From: Variovorax sp. N23
GTDB taxonomy: Bacteria > Pseudomonadota > Gammaproteobacteria > Burkholderiales > Burkholderiaceae_C
Length of the DNA stretch: 64,000 nucleotides
Direction of reading: 5' to 3'
NCBI RefSeq assembly: GCF_025486315.1
Contig: NZ_JAOOPY010000006.1
Location: 124,001 to 188,000, forward strand
Position 1 is the stretch's first letter; every line of letters begins with the position of its first letter. The notes beneath the pieces were generated by a model that made no database searches, had not been told where the DNA came from, and saw only the letters and a list, made by a program, of their open reading frames with translations. Both the position numbers and the translations under genes were made by a program. Below are positions 23,235-33,170 of this stretch, piece after piece.

Positions 23235-23258
23235 GCGCTTGCATCCGGTTGCAAGCGC
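23235..23258 (+). other. First stem-loop between mlaA and mlaC
   Basis: Perfect 9-base-pair inverted repeat GCGCTTGCA / TGCAAGCGC with a six-base loop, starting seven bases after the mlaA stop. No T tract follows. With the second stem-loop it may set mRNA stability or the ratio of mlaC to upstream genes. Confidence 0.5.
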
Positions 23259-23306
23259 CCACCCCGCGCCCGGAACCCGGCGCGCGCTTTGTTCTTCCAA
23301 CAGGCT

Positions 23307-23328
23307 GGAGCCCTGCGCTGCGGGCTCC
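23307..23328 (+). other. Second stem-loop between mlaA and mlaC
   Basis: Perfect 7-base-pair stem GGAGCCC / GGGCTCC with an eight-base loop, followed by GTCTTCTGATT, a weak pyrimidine run. It could be a leaky terminator inside the mla operon. Confidence 0.45.
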
Positions 23329-23362
23329 GTCTTCTGATTCGCTCGAGGAAACCGCTTTGACC

Positions 23363-24022
23363 ATGAACTCCACCGCTACCGTGCAACGCCGCCACATCGG
23401 CCGGCTCGCCCTCGCCAGCGCCTTGCTGTTCGGTGCGGCCGCATTTTTCGTCTCGCCCGCCCGTGCCGCCGACGAAGCGCCCGACGCCCTGGTGCAGCGC
23501 ATTTCCGGTGATGTGCTGGACACGATCAAGGCCGACAAGTCGATCAAGGCCGGCGACATCAACAAGATCATGGTGCTGGTCGACAGCAAGATCATGCCCA
23601 ACGTCAACTTTCAGCGCATGACCGCCTCGGCCGTCGGCCCGGCCTGGCGCCAGGCCACGCCGGAGCAGAAGAAGCGGCTGCAGGACGAATTCAAGACGCT
23701 GTTGGTGCGCACCTATGCCGGCGCGCTCGACCAGGTGAGCAACCAGAGTGTCAGCGTCCGGCCCTTCCGCGGTTCGTCCGACGACAAGGAGGTGCTCGTG
23801 CGCACCGAGATCCGCGGTGGCGGCGACCCGGTGCAGCTCGACTACCGCCTCGAGAAGACGCCGGGCGAGGGCAGCGGCTGGAAGGTCTACAACCTCAATG
23901 TGCTGGGCGTCTGGCTGGTCGACACCTACCGCACGCAGTTCGCGCAGCAGATCAACAGCCAGGGCATCGACGGGCTGATCGCGGCGCTGGCAGCGCGCAA
24001 CAAGAGCAACGACAAGAGCTGA
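23363..24022 (+). CDS. mlaC: Periplasmic phospholipid-binding protein MlaC
   Basis: Soluble carrier that shuttles phospholipid between MlaA and MlaFEDB. 219 residues from ATG 23363, with GAGGAAACC upstream; an in-frame start at 23249 is rejected because it has no signal peptide at its front. The signal peptide runs to about residue 36 (SPARA-A). The family body includes MPNVNFQRMTASAVG and the late GWKVYNLNVLGVWLVDTYR segment. Confidence 0.95.
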   Translation: MNSTATVQRRHIGRLALASALLFGAAAFFVSPARAADEAPDALVQRISGDVLDTIKADKSIKAGDINKIMVLVDSKIMPNVNFQRMTASAVGPAWRQATPEQKKRLQDEFKTLLVRTYAGALDQVSNQSVSVRPFRGSSDDKEVLVRTEIRGGGDPVQLDYRLEKTPGEGSGWKVYNLNVLGVWLVDTYRTQFAQQINSQGIDGLIAALAARNKSNDKS

Positions 24023-24025
24023 CCG

Positions 24026-24298
24026 ATGCTGGTCCTGCCGCCCAAGTTGACGCACGACGAAGCCCCCGCCTGCATGCGGATGCTGCAGCAGGGCCTCGCC
24101 GGGCAGGACGGCTCCAGTGCCGTGGTCGATGCCAGCGCGCTCGAGCGCTTCGATTCGTCGGCGCTGGCGGTTCTGCTGGAATGCCGCCGTGAGGCGAGCG
24201 CGCTGGGCCGCAGCTTTGCGGTCAAGGGCCTGTCGCCCCGCCTGCGCGAGCTGGCTTCGCTCTACGGTATCGCGGGCCTTTTGCCTGCCGCGCCCTAG
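24026..24298 (+). CDS. mlaB: STAS-domain protein MlaB
   Basis: Cytoplasmic STAS-domain subunit that binds MlaF and activates the transporter. 90 residues with the STAS core VDASALERFDSSALAVLLE and a C-terminal GIAGLLP helix. It follows mlaC by three bases and closes the mlaFEDACB operon. Confidence 0.9.
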   Translation: MLVLPPKLTHDEAPACMRMLQQGLAGQDGSSAVVDASALERFDSSALAVLLECRREASALGRSFAVKGLSPRLRELASLYGIAGLLPAAP

Positions 24299-24331
24299 AA
24301 AAGTGCGACCGGCCTAGAATCTCGGGCTCCC

Positions 24332-25279
24332 ATGCCCGCGATCTCCTTCCAGTCGGTCTGCAAGACCTATCCCGCCTCACGTCAACAGCGCGCCCTGGGA
24401 AAACCGGGTCTGCGCGCCGTCGATGACGTCAGCTTCCAGATTGAAGAGGGCGAGTTCTTCGGCCTGCTCGGGCCGAACGGCGCGGGCAAGACCACCCTCA
24501 TCAGCATGCTCGCCGGGCTCTCCCGGCCGACCTCGGGCAGCGTGAGCGTGCACGGCTTCGATGTGCAGCGTGACTACGCCGAGGCCCGGCGCCACCTGGG
24601 TATCGTGCCGCAGGAACTGGTGTTCGATCCCTTTTTCAACGTCCGCGAGTCGCTGCGCATCCAGTCGGGCTACTTCGGCATCAAGAACAACGACGCCTGG
24701 ATCGACGAGCTGCTGCACAGCCTGGGCCTGGCCGACAAGGCGAACGCCAACCTGCGACAGCTGTCGGGCGGCATGAAGCGCCGTGTGCTGGTCGCGCAGG
24801 CGCTGGTGCACAAGCCGCCAGTGATCGTGCTCGACGAGCCCACGGCCGGGGTCGACGTCGAACTGCGCCAGACGCTGTGGCAGTTCATCGCCAAGCTCAA
24901 CAAGCAGGGCAGCACCGTGCTGCTCACCACCCACTACCTCGAGGAAGCGGAAGCCCTGTGCAACCGCATCGCGATGCTCAAGCAAGGCCGCGTGATCGCG
25001 CTCGACCGCACCAGCGAACTGCTCAAGTCCGCCGCCAGCAACGTGCTGCGCTTCAAGACCGACGCCGACCTGCCGTGGGCGATCGCGCAGCATGCGCGCA
25101 TCACCGGGCGCATCGTGCAACTGCCCGCGCAGAACGCGCACGAGGTCGAGCAACTGCTCGGCGCGCTGCGCCAGGCCGGCGTGGCGGTGGAAGACGTCGA
25201 GATGCGCAAGGCCGACCTGGAGGACGTGTTCATCGACCTGATGGCGGGCGAGCAAGCGCCGCTGGAGGTCGCACGATGA
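24332..25279 (+). CDS. ABC-2 type exporter ATP-binding protein (YadG-like)
   Basis: 315-residue ATPase of a two-gene ABC exporter. Walker A GPNGAGKTT, signature LSGGMKRR, Walker B VIVLDEPTAGVD and the H-loop TTHYLEEA are intact. Its C-terminal extension resembles YadG/NodI-type proteins. A TAGAAT hexamer lies at 24315-24320. The operon position, directly after mla, is conserved in betaproteobacteria but the substrate is unknown. Overlaps the permease start (ATGA). Confidence 0.9.
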   Translation: MPAISFQSVCKTYPASRQQRALGKPGLRAVDDVSFQIEEGEFFGLLGPNGAGKTTLISMLAGLSRPTSGSVSVHGFDVQRDYAEARRHLGIVPQELVFDPFFNVRESLRIQSGYFGIKNNDAWIDELLHSLGLADKANANLRQLSGGMKRRVLVAQALVHKPPVIVLDEPTAGVDVELRQTLWQFIAKLNKQGSTVLLTTHYLEEAEALCNRIAMLKQGRVIALDRTSELLKSAASNVLRFKTDADLPWAIAQHARITGRIVQLPAQNAHEVEQLLGALRQAGVAVEDVEMRKADLEDVFIDLMAGEQAPLEVAR

Positions 25280-26043
25280 TGATTCGAACCACCGGCTGGC
25301 GCACGCTGCTCTACAAGGAAACACTGCGCTTCTGGAAGGTCGGCTTCCAGACCGTCGGCGCGCCGATCCTGACTGCCGTGCTGTACCTCATGGTCTTCGG
25401 GCATGTGCTGGAAGACCACGTGAAGGTCTACGGCACCGTCGGCTACACCGCCTTCCTCATCCCCGGCCTGGTGATGATGAGCGTGCTGCAGAACGCCTTC
25501 GCCAACAGCTCGTCGTCGATCATCCAGAGCAAGATCATGGGCAGCCTGGTCTTCGTGCTGCTCACGCCGCTGTCGCACTGGGGCTGGTTCCTGGCCTACG
25601 TCGGCTCCTCGATCATCCGCGGGCTGGCCGTGGGCCTGGGCGTCTTCGTGGTGACGATCTTCTTCGCGATGCCGGACTTCGCCGCGCCGCTGTGGATCCT
25701 CGTGTTCGCCTTCCTGGGCGCCGCGATGCTCGGGACGCTGGGCCTGATCGCCGGCCTGTGGGCCGAGAAGTTCGACCAGATGGCGATGTTCCAGAACTTC
25801 TTGATCATGCCCATGACCTTCCTGTCGGGCGTGTTCTATTCGATCGGCTCGCTGCCGCCGTTCTGGCAGGGCGTGAGCCACCTGAACCCCTTCTTCTACA
25901 TGATCGACGGCTTCCGCTACGGCTTCTTCGGCGTCAGCGACACCTCGCCGTGGCTCAGCCTCGGCATCGTGGGCGGTGCCTGGTTGGTCGTCAGCGCCAT
26001 CGCTGTTCATCTCCTTCGCATCGGCTACAAGATCCGAGGCTGA
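25276..26043 (+). CDS. ABC-2 type permease (YadH-like)
   Basis: 255-residue membrane protein with about six hydrophobic segments and the ABC2 family hallmarks: QSKIMGSLVFVLLTPLS near the middle and the late LPPFWQGVSHLNPFFYMIDGF. Forms the transporter with the preceding ATPase. Substrate not deducible from sequence. Confidence 0.9.
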   Translation: MMIRTTGWRTLLYKETLRFWKVGFQTVGAPILTAVLYLMVFGHVLEDHVKVYGTVGYTAFLIPGLVMMSVLQNAFANSSSSIIQSKIMGSLVFVLLTPLSHWGWFLAYVGSSIIRGLAVGLGVFVVTIFFAMPDFAAPLWILVFAFLGAAMLGTLGLIAGLWAEKFDQMAMFQNFLIMPMTFLSGVFYSIGSLPPFWQGVSHLNPFFYMIDGFRYGFFGVSDTSPWLSLGIVGGAWLVVSAIAVHLLRIGYKIRG

Positions 26044-26047
26044 CCCC

Positions 26048-26290
26048 ATGACCGCCGACCAACTCCAAGCCATCATCGAAGCCGGCCTGCCCTGCGAGCA
26101 CATCGCGCTCGAGGGCGACGGGCGCCATTGGTACGCCACTATCGTCTCGGCCGAATTCGACGGCCTGCGCGCCATCCAGCGGCACCAGCGGGTCTACAAG
26201 ACGCTCGGTGCGAAAATGCATACCGACGAGGTGCATGCGCTGTCGATGAAGACGTACACGCCCGCCGAATGGGCATCGGCACCGCGCTGA
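26048..26290 (+). CDS. ibaG: BolA-family protein IbaG
   Basis: 80-residue BolA-like protein; such proteins partner monothiol glutaredoxins and bind iron-sulfur clusters. The conserved [25 protein letters not shown] core and the C-terminal [13 protein letters not shown] stretch place it with IbaG/YrbA rather than BolA proper. Gene order mla-ibaG-murA is widespread. Start ATG 26048 follows the permease by four bases. Confidence 0.93.
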   Translation: MTADQLQAIIEAGLPCEHIALEGDGRHWYATIVSAEFDGLRAIQRHQRVYKTLGAKMHTDEVHALSMKTYTPAEWASAPR

Positions 26291-26319
26291 GCCCCGCTCC
26301 CCTTCCTGCTGGATTTTTC

Positions 26320-27603
26320 ATGGACAAACTTCTCATTCGCGGCGGGCGCACGCTCGGCGGCGAAGTCATCGTTTCCGGCGCCAAGAACGCCGCGCTGCCC
26401 GAGCTCTGCGCCGCGCTGCTGACCGATCAGCCAGTGACGCTGCACAACGTGCCGCGCCTGCAGGACGTGTCGACCATGCTCAAGCTGGTGCGCAACATGG
26501 GCGTGGCGGCCGAGCGGGACGACAACGGCACGGTGCGGCTCGACGCGGGTGACCTGAACAACCCTGAGGCGCCCTACGAGCTGGTCAAGACCATGCGTGC
26601 GTCGGTGCTGGCGCTGGGCCCGTTGCTGGCGCGCTTCGGCCACGCCAAGGTGTCGCTGCCGGGCGGTTGCGCCATCGGCTCGCGCCCGGTCGACCAGCAC
26701 ATCAAGGGCCTGCAGGCCATGGGCGCCGAGATCGTGGTCGAGCACGGCTACATGCTCGCCAAGCTGCCGGCCGGCCGCTCGCGGCTCCAGGGCGCGCGCA
26801 TCCTGACCGACATGGTGACCGTCACCGGCACCGAGAACTTCCTGATGGCCGCCGCACTGGCCGAGGGCGAGACGCTGCTCGAGAACGCCGCGCAGGAGCC
26901 GGAGATCGTCGACCTGGCCGAGATGCTCATCAAGATGGGCGCGAAGATCGAAGGCCACGGCACCAGCCACATCCGCATCCAGGGCGTCGAGAAACTGCAC
27001 GGCTGCGAGCACGCCGTGGTGGCCGACCGCATCGAGGCCGGCACCTTCCTGTGCGCCGTGGCCGCGGCCGGTGGCGAGGTCTTCCTGCGCCACGCGCGCG
27101 CCGACCACCTCGACGCCGTGATCGACAAGCTGCGCGACGCCGGCTGCGACGTGAAGCCGGTCGAAGGCGGCGTGCGCATTGCCAGCAGCGGCGGCGCCAC
27201 GCTGAAGGCGCAGGCCTTCCGCACCACCGAATACCCCGGCTTCCCGACCGACATGCAGGCGCAGTTCATGGCGCTCAACTGCGTCGCGCAGGGCACGGCG
27301 GCGGTGACCGAGACCATCTTCGAGAACCGATTCATGCATGTGAACGAACTGGTGCGCCTCGGCGCGACCATCCACGTCGACGGCAAGGTGGCGGTGGTGG
27401 AGGGCGGCACCGCCCTGTCGGGCGCGACCGTGATGGCGACCGACCTGCGCGCGTCCGCCAGCCTGGTGATCGCCGGCCTGGTGGCCGACGGCGAGACGAT
27501 GGTCGACCGCATCTACCACCTCGATCGCGGCTACGACCGCATGGAAGCCAAGCTGCGCGGCCTGGGCGCCGACATCGAGCGCGTGACGGGAGCCGCATCG
27601 TGA
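26320..27603 (+). CDS. murA: UDP-N-acetylglucosamine 1-carboxyvinyltransferase
   Basis: First committed step of peptidoglycan precursor synthesis: transfers enolpyruvate from PEP to UDP-GlcNAc. 427 residues. The catalytic, fosfomycin-sensitive Cys117 is present in [15 protein letters not shown], and [10 protein letters not shown] near the N-terminus holds the substrate Lys/Asn. The stop overlaps the hisG start (GTGA), tying cell-wall synthesis to the his message here. Confidence 0.98.
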   Translation: MDKLLIRGGRTLGGEVIVSGAKNAALPELCAALLTDQPVTLHNVPRLQDVSTMLKLVRNMGVAAERDDNGTVRLDAGDLNNPEAPYELVKTMRASVLALGPLLARFGHAKVSLPGGCAIGSRPVDQHIKGLQAMGAEIVVEHGYMLAKLPAGRSRLQGARILTDMVTVTGTENFLMAAALAEGETLLENAAQEPEIVDLAEMLIKMGAKIEGHGTSHIRIQGVEKLHGCEHAVVADRIEAGTFLCAVAAAGGEVFLRHARADHLDAVIDKLRDAGCDVKPVEGGVRIASSGGATLKAQAFRTTEYPGFPTDMQAQFMALNCVAQGTAAVTETIFENRFMHVNELVRLGATIHVDGKVAVVEGGTALSGATVMATDLRASASLVIAGLVADGETMVDRIYHLDRGYDRMEAKLRGLGADIERVTGAAS

Positions 27604-28241
27604 TCACGTTGGCCCTGTCCAAGGGACGCATCTTCGACGAAACCCTGCCGATGCTGGCCGCCGCCGGCATCGAAGTGACCGAAGACCCGGAGAAATCGCG
27701 CAAGCTGATCCTCGCGACCACGCAGCCCGACGTGCGGGTGGTGCTGGTGCGTGCGTCCGACGTGCCGACCTACGTGCAGTACGGCGGCGCCGACCTCGGC
27801 GTGACCGGGCTCGACGTGCTGCTCGAGCACGGCAACCAGGGCCTGTACCAGCCGCTCGACCTGAAGATCGCCGCCTGCCGCCTGAGCGTGGCGGTGCGCG
27901 CCGACTACGACTACGCCTCGGCCGTGAAGCAGGGCTCGCGCCTGCGCGTGGCGACCAAGTACGTCGGCCTGTCGCGCGACTTCTTCGCCAGCAAGGGCGT
28001 GCACGTCGACCTGATCAAGCTCTACGGCAGCATGGAGCTCGCGCCGCTCACCGGCCTCGCCGATGCCATCGTCGACCTCGTGTCGACGGGCAACACGCTG
28101 CGTGCGAACCACCTGGTCGAGGTCGAGCGCATCATGGACATCAGCGCCCGCCTGGTCGTCAACCAGGCCGCGCTCAAGCTCAAGCAGGCGCCGATCCGCC
28201 GCATCCTCGACGCCTTCGCGTCGGCCATTCCGCAAGACTGA
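27600..28241 (+). CDS. hisG: ATP phosphoribosyltransferase, short form
   Basis: First step of histidine biosynthesis: ATP plus PRPP to phosphoribosyl-ATP. 213 residues, lacking the C-terminal ACT-like regulatory domain of the long form, so it needs the regulatory partner HisZ, which is not in this window. [15 protein letters not shown] and the PRPP-binding [12 protein letters not shown] stretch are clear. GTG start overlaps murA. Confidence 0.97.
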   Translation: MITLALSKGRIFDETLPMLAAAGIEVTEDPEKSRKLILATTQPDVRVVLVRASDVPTYVQYGGADLGVTGLDVLLEHGNQGLYQPLDLKIAACRLSVAVRADYDYASAVKQGSRLRVATKYVGLSRDFFASKGVHVDLIKLYGSMELAPLTGLADAIVDLVSTGNTLRANHLVEVERIMDISARLVVNQAALKLKQAPIRRILDAFASAIPQD

Positions 28242-28247
28242 AAGCCC

Positions 28248-29570
28248 ATGACCCTGTCCGCCGCCCCCCTTCGCCTGTCCACCGCTGCCGCCGATTTCGA
28301 GACGGCGTTCAAGGCGCGGCTGCATTGGTCGGCGGATGCGGATGCGGCCATCGAAGAGCGCGTGGCGGAGATCCTGGCCGATGTGCAGCAGCGCGGCGAC
28401 GCGGCGGTGCTGGAATACACCAAGCGCTTCGACCGCCTCGACCTGGCCGACATGACGGCGCTGGAACTCACGGCCGACGAACTGCGCGCGGCCTTCGAGT
28501 CCCTGCCCGCCGTGCAGCGCGAGGCGCTCGAAGCCGCCGCGCGCCGCGTGCGCAGCTACCACGAGGCCCAGAAGAAGGCGAGCGGCGAAAGCTGGCAGTA
28601 CCGCGACGAAGACGGCACGCTGCTCGGCCAGAAGGTCACGCCGCTCGACCGCGTCGGCATCTACGTGCCGGGCGGCAAGGCGGCCTACCCGTCGAGCGTG
28701 CTGATGAACGCGATTCCGGCGCATGTCGCCGGTGTCGGCGAGATCATCATGGTGGTGCCCACGCCGGGCGGCGAGAAGAACCCGCTGGTGCTGGCCGCCG
28801 CGCACGTCGCCGGCGTCAGCCGCGCCTTCACCATCGGCGGCGCGCAGGCCGTGGCCGCGCTGGCCTACGGCACCGCGACGGTGCCGGCGGTCGACAAGAT
28901 CACCGGCCCCGGCAACGCCTACGTGGCGGCCGCCAAGCGCCGCGTCTTCGGCACGGTCGGCATCGACATGATCGCGGGCCCGAGCGAGATCCTGGTGCTG
29001 GCCGACGGCAGCACGCCGCCCGACTGGGTGGCGATGGACCTCTTCAGCCAGGCCGAGCACGACGAGCTGGCGCAGAGCATCCTGCTGTGCCCCGACGCCG
29101 CGTACATCGACCGTGTGCAGCAGGAAATCGACCGCCTGCTGCCGACCATGCCGCGCGCCGGGATCATCGCCGCGTCGCTCAACGGCCGCGGTGCGCTGAT
29201 CCAGACGCGCGACATGGAAGAAGCCTGCGCCATCAGCAACCGCATCGCACCCGAGCACCTGGAAGTGAGCAGCCGCGACCCGCACCGCTGGGAGCCGCTG
29301 CTCAAGCATGCCGGCGCGATCTTCCTGGGCGCCTTCACCAGTGAGAGCCTCGGCGACTACTGCGCCGGCCCGAACCACGTGCTGCCGACCAGCGGCACCG
29401 CGCGCTTCTCCAGCCCGCTGGGCGTCTACGACTTCCAGAAGCGCTCCAGCCTGATCGAGGTGAGCGAGCAGGGCGCGCAGACGCTGGGCCGCATCGCTGT
29501 GACGCTGGCCGAGGGCGAAGGCCTGTCGGCGCACGCCGAGGCGGCCCGGATGCGGCTGAAGGCCAACTGA
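28248..29570 (+). CDS. hisD: Histidinol dehydrogenase
   Basis: Zinc- and NAD-dependent four-electron oxidation of histidinol to histidine, the last two steps. 440 residues. [32 protein letters not shown], the zinc-site SQAEHDE and [14 protein letters not shown] are all conserved. Follows hisG by six bases. Confidence 0.97.
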   Translation: MTLSAAPLRLSTAAADFETAFKARLHWSADADAAIEERVAEILADVQQRGDAAVLEYTKRFDRLDLADMTALELTADELRAAFESLPAVQREALEAAARRVRSYHEAQKKASGESWQYRDEDGTLLGQKVTPLDRVGIYVPGGKAAYPSSVLMNAIPAHVAGVGEIIMVVPTPGGEKNPLVLAAAHVAGVSRAFTIGGAQAVAALAYGTATVPAVDKITGPGNAYVAAAKRRVFGTVGIDMIAGPSEILVLADGSTPPDWVAMDLFSQAEHDELAQSILLCPDAAYIDRVQQEIDRLLPTMPRAGIIAASLNGRGALIQTRDMEEACAISNRIAPEHLEVSSRDPHRWEPLLKHAGAIFLGAFTSESLGDYCAGPNHVLPTSGTARFSSPLGVYDFQKRSSLIEVSEQGAQTLGRIAVTLAEGEGLSAHAEAARMRLKAN

Positions 29571-29580
29571 GATCCTGGCG

Positions 29581-29934
29581 ATGGCCGTGCTCGCACGCAC
29601 CGTCCTGTTGGCCCTTCTCGCCCTGGGCGCCGGCGCCCACGCCATGAGCATCCGCGAACTGCGCACGCTCGAGGCCAACGAGAAGGACGGCAAGCTCTAC
29701 GCCAACTACTACCTGGTCGGCGTGATGGAAGGCTTGCGCGAGGCGAGCGACGCCGCGCAGCGCGCCGGCCAGAAGCCGCCCTTCTGCATCGAAGGCCGCC
29801 GGCTGGAGCCCGCGATGGCCCGCTCGCTCTACCAGACCGAACTCTCGCGCAACGCCGACAGCTACGAGGCCGACATGCCGGTGCAGCTCGTGCTGTCGTC
29901 GGCGCTGCGCAGCAGCTACCGCTGCACCCACTGA
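29581..29934 (+). CDS. Small secreted protein, Rap1a/Tai-like, between hisD and hisC
   Basis: 117 residues with an N-terminal signal peptide (about 1-21, ending AHA) and two mature cysteines (in PPFCIEG and at the end, YRCTH). The pattern of a YLVGVMEGL helix, an FC segment, a middle helix and a terminal SYRC resembles Rap1a/Tai-like small periplasmic domains, which include type VI immunity proteins. That match is by eye and tentative. Nothing suggests a role in histidine synthesis; it lies in the same direction with 10- and 7-base gaps, so is co-transcribed. Confidence 0.65.
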   Translation: MAVLARTVLLALLALGAGAHAMSIRELRTLEANEKDGKLYANYYLVGVMEGLREASDAAQRAGQKPPFCIEGRRLEPAMARSLYQTELSRNADSYEADMPVQLVLSSALRSSYRCTH

Positions 29935-29941
29935 AGAAACC

Positions 29942-31030
29942 ATGACCGCTTCGACCACCCCCGCCGCCCTCCAGCGCATCCGCGCCGATGTCCAGTCCAT
30001 GCATGCCTATGCGGTGCAGGACGCGACCGGCCTCCTCAAGCTCGACGCCATGGAGAACCCGCACGGCCTGCCGCCGGTGCTGCAGGCCGAACTCGGCGTG
30101 CGCCTTTCGCGCCTGGCGCTCAACCGCTATCCCGGCGCGCGCGGCGACGACCTCAAGCGCGCGCTCGCGGACCACGCGCAGATGCCTGCCGGCTTCTCGC
30201 TGATGCTGGGCAACGGCTCGGACGAGCTGATCTCGCTCGTCACGATGGCCTGCGACCTGCCGGGTGCGGCCATCCTGGCACCGCAACCGGGCTTCGTGAT
30301 GTACGCCATCAGCGCGCAGCTGCAGGGCGTGCGCTTCGTCGGTGTGCCGCTCACGGCCGATTTCGAGCTCGACGGCCCGGCCATGCTGGCCGCCATCGCG
30401 ACCGAGAAGCCGGCCATCGTGTACCTCGCGTACCCGAACAACCCGACCGCCAACCTCTGGGACGACGCGACGATCGAGCAGATCGTCCAAGCGCAGGGTG
30501 CGCAGGGTGGCCTGGTGATCATCGACGAGGCCTACCAGCCCTTCGCGGCCCGCAGCTACATCGACCGCGTGGCGCGCCATGGCCACGTGCTGCTGATGCG
30601 CACGCTCAGCAAGTTCGGCCTGGCCGGCGTGCGCCTGGGCTACCTGATGGGGCCGCAGGCGCTGATCGCCGAGATCGACAAGGTGCGCCCGCCCTACAAC
30701 ATCAGCGTGCTGAACTGCGAGTGCGCGCTGTTCGCGCTGGAGCATGCCGACGTGTTCGCTTGGCAGGCGGCCGACCTGCGCGCGCAGCGCGAGCATCTGG
30801 TCGCAGGCCTCGCCAGACTGCCCGGCCTGAAGCAGTGGCCCAGCGAGGCCAACATGGTGCTCGTCCGGGTGCCGGACGCGACAAAAACCTTCGAGGGCAT
30901 GAAGGCACGCGGGGTTCTGATCAAGAACGTTTCTAAAATGCACCCCTTGCTGGCGAATTGCCTGCGCCTGACCGTCGGGACCGCCGACGACAACGCGCGG
31001 ATGCTCGCGGCGCTCGAATCCTCCCTATGA
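29942..31030 (+). CDS. hisC: Histidinol-phosphate aminotransferase
   Basis: PLP-dependent class II aminotransferase converting imidazole-acetol phosphate to histidinol phosphate. 362 residues. [32 protein letters not shown], the IIDEAYQPF aspartate and the PLP lysine in [15 protein letters not shown] are in order. Its stop overlaps the hisB start (ATGA). Confidence 0.96.
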   Translation: MTASTTPAALQRIRADVQSMHAYAVQDATGLLKLDAMENPHGLPPVLQAELGVRLSRLALNRYPGARGDDLKRALADHAQMPAGFSLMLGNGSDELISLVTMACDLPGAAILAPQPGFVMYAISAQLQGVRFVGVPLTADFELDGPAMLAAIATEKPAIVYLAYPNNPTANLWDDATIEQIVQAQGAQGGLVIIDEAYQPFAARSYIDRVARHGHVLLMRTLSKFGLAGVRLGYLMGPQALIAEIDKVRPPYNISVLNCECALFALEHADVFAWQAADLRAQREHLVAGLARLPGLKQWPSEANMVLVRVPDATKTFEGMKARGVLIKNVSKMHPLLANCLRLTVGTADDNARMLAALESSL

Positions 31031-31686
31031 ACACCCCCACGGCACCCGAGGCCGTCGCCGCCGGCGGCGACCGCAAAGCCACCGCGGATTCGCAGAATCC
31101 GCGTACGGCCTCCGTCACGCGCAACACCGCCGAGACGAAGATCACCGCCTCGGTGAACCTCGACGGCAGCGGCCGCGCCAAGCTGTCGACGGGCATCGGC
31201 TTCTTCGACCACATGCTCGACCAGATCGCCCGCCATGGGCTGATCGACCTCGAGATCGACTGCCAGGGCGACCTGCATATCGACGGCCACCACACGGTGG
31301 AAGACGTCGGCATCACGCTGGGCCAGGCGGTCGCGAAGGCCGTCGGCGACAAGAAGGGCATCCGCCGTTACGGCCACGCCTACGTGCCGCTGGACGAGGC
31401 GCTCAGCCGCGTGGTCATCGACTTCTCCGGCCGGCCGGGCCTGGTGATGCATGTGCCCTTCACCAGCGGCATGATCGGCGGCTTCGACAGCCAGCTGACC
31501 TACGAGTTTTTCCAGGGCTTCGTGAACCACGCCGGCGTGACGCTGCACATCGACAACCTCAAGGGCGTCAATGCGCATCACCAGTGCGAGACGGTGTTCA
31601 AAGCCTTCGCCCGCGCGCTGCGCGGCGCGCTGGAGCTGGATCCGCGCTCGGCCGGTGTCATTCCCTCCACCAAAGGCTCCCTGTAA
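31027..31686 (+). CDS. hisB: Imidazoleglycerol-phosphate dehydratase
   Basis: Dehydrates IGP to imidazole-acetol phosphate. 219 residues; monofunctional, without the histidinol-phosphatase domain of the enterobacterial HisB. The manganese-binding motifs [20 protein letters not shown] and the late [12 protein letters not shown] are present. The first 30 residues before the core form a variable, probably disordered leader. Confidence 0.96.
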   Translation: MNTPTAPEAVAAGGDRKATADSQNPRTASVTRNTAETKITASVNLDGSGRAKLSTGIGFFDHMLDQIARHGLIDLEIDCQGDLHIDGHHTVEDVGITLGQAVAKAVGDKKGIRRYGHAYVPLDEALSRVVIDFSGRPGLVMHVPFTSGMIGGFDSQLTYEFFQGFVNHAGVTLHIDNLKGVNAHHQCETVFKAFARALRGALELDPRSAGVIPSTKGSL

Positions 31687-31700
31687 GCATTTCTGATTGC

Positions 31701-31718
31701 GCGAGCCCGACCGCTCGC
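31701..31718 (+). other. Stem-loop between hisB and hisH
   Basis: Perfect 6-base-pair stem GCGAGC / GCTCGC with a six-base loop, 14 bases before the hisH start. No T tract; role unknown. Confidence 0.35.
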
Positions 31719-31732
31719 GATGACGCATCCAC

Positions 31733-32389
31733 ATGACCACCGCCGCCAACACCGTTGCCGTCGTCGACTACGGCATGGGCAACCTGCGCTCCGTGTCGCA
31801 GGCCGTGCAGCACGCCGCCGACCAGGTCGGCGTGGAAGTCTTCGTCACGTCCGACCCCGAGGTGGTGCGCAAGGCCACCCGCGTGGTGCTGCCGGGGCAG
31901 GGCGCCATGCCCGACTGCATGCGCGAGCTGCGGGATTCGGGCTTGCAGGCCTCGGTGCTCGAGGCGGCCGCCAGCAAGCCGCTCTTCGGCGTGTGCGTGG
32001 GCATGCAGATGCTGTTGTCGACCAGCGAGGAAGGGCCGACGAACGGGCTCGGCCTCATTCCTGGCCAGGTGATCAAGTTCGACCTGGCCGGCCGCACCCA
32101 GCCCGACGGCAGCCGCTACAAGGTGCCGCAGATGGGCTGGAACCAGGTGCGCCAGGCGCAGCCGCACCCGGTATGGGCCGGGGTCCCGGACCAGGCGTAC
32201 TTCTATTTCGTCCACAGCTTCTTCGCCAGGCCGGCCGATCCCAAGCACAGCGTCGGCGAAGCCGACTACGGCGCGCCGTTCACGGCCGCCATTGCGCGCG
32301 ATAATATTTTCGCCACCCAGTTTCACCCCGAGAAGAGTGCAGACCATGGTCTGCAGCTCTACCGCAACTTCCTCCACTGGAACCCCTGA
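31733..32389 (+). CDS. hisH: Imidazole glycerol phosphate synthase, glutaminase subunit
   Basis: Class I glutamine amidotransferase that feeds ammonia to HisF. 218 residues. The nucleophile elbow [10 protein letters not shown] and the His/Glu pair in TQFHPEKS are present, with [11 protein letters not shown] at the start. Works with HisF encoded 2.7 kb downstream. Confidence 0.97.
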   Translation: MTTAANTVAVVDYGMGNLRSVSQAVQHAADQVGVEVFVTSDPEVVRKATRVVLPGQGAMPDCMRELRDSGLQASVLEAAASKPLFGVCVGMQMLLSTSEEGPTNGLGLIPGQVIKFDLAGRTQPDGSRYKVPQMGWNQVRQAQPHPVWAGVPDQAYFYFVHSFFARPADPKHSVGEADYGAPFTAAIARDNIFATQFHPEKSADHGLQLYRNFLHWNP

Positions 32390-32409
32390 GCCTTCCGGCT
32401 CGCCCTGCC

Positions 32410-33153
32410 ATGCTGCTGATTCCCGCCATTGACCTCAAAGACGGCCACTGCGTTCGCCTCAAACAAGGCGACATGGACCAATCGACCATCTTCAGCGAAG
32501 ACCCGGCCGCCATGGCGCGCAAGTGGGTCGAAGCGGGCGCCCGTCGGCTGCACCTGGTCGACCTGAACGGCGCCTTCGCCGGCAAGCCGCAGAACCACGC
32601 CGCGATCAAGGCGATCCTGCGCGAGGTGGGCGAAGAGATCCCGGTGCAGCTGGGCGGCGGCATCCGCGACCTCGACACCATCGAGCGCTACATCGACGAC
32701 GGCCTGCGCTACGTGATCATCGGCACGGCCGCGGTGAAGAACCCCGGCTTCCTGAAGGACGCCTGCGTCGCTTTCGGCGGCCACATCATCGTCGGCCTCG
32801 ACGCCAAGGACGGCAAGGTCGCGACCGACGGCTGGAGCAAGCTCACCGGCCACGAAGTCGCCGACCTGGGCAAGAAGTTCGAGGACTACGGCGTCGAGTC
32901 GATCATCTACACCGACATCGGCCGCGACGGCATGCTGTCGGGCATCAACATCGATGCCACGGTGAAGCTCGCGCAGGCGCTCACCATCCCGGTCATCGCC
33001 TCGGGTGGCCTGTCGAACATGGCCGACATCGACCAACTCTGCGCGGTCGAATCCGAAGGCGTCGAAGGCGTGATCTGCGGCCGCGCCATCTACTCGGGCG
33101 ACCTCGACTTCGCCGCGGCGCAGGCCCGCGCCGACGAACTCGCCCTCGGCTGA
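32410..33153 (+). CDS. hisA: Phosphoribosylformimino-5-aminoimidazole carboxamide ribotide isomerase
   Basis: Amadori isomerase of histidine biosynthesis, a (beta-alpha)8 barrel. 247 residues. The catalytic Asp pair sits in [13 protein letters not shown] and YTDIGRDGM, and the phosphate-binding QLGGGIRD and IASGGLSN loops are intact. Last gene before the his block is interrupted by an antisense gene. Confidence 0.97.
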   Translation: MLLIPAIDLKDGHCVRLKQGDMDQSTIFSEDPAAMARKWVEAGARRLHLVDLNGAFAGKPQNHAAIKAILREVGEEIPVQLGGGIRDLDTIERYIDDGLRYVIIGTAAVKNPGFLKDACVAFGGHIIVGLDAKDGKVATDGWSKLTGHEVADLGKKFEDYGVESIIYTDIGRDGMLSGINIDATVKLAQALTIPVIASGGLSNMADIDQLCAVESEGVEGVICGRAIYSGDLDFAAAQARADELALG

Positions 33154-33170
33154 ACGCGGCAGGGGCAGCC

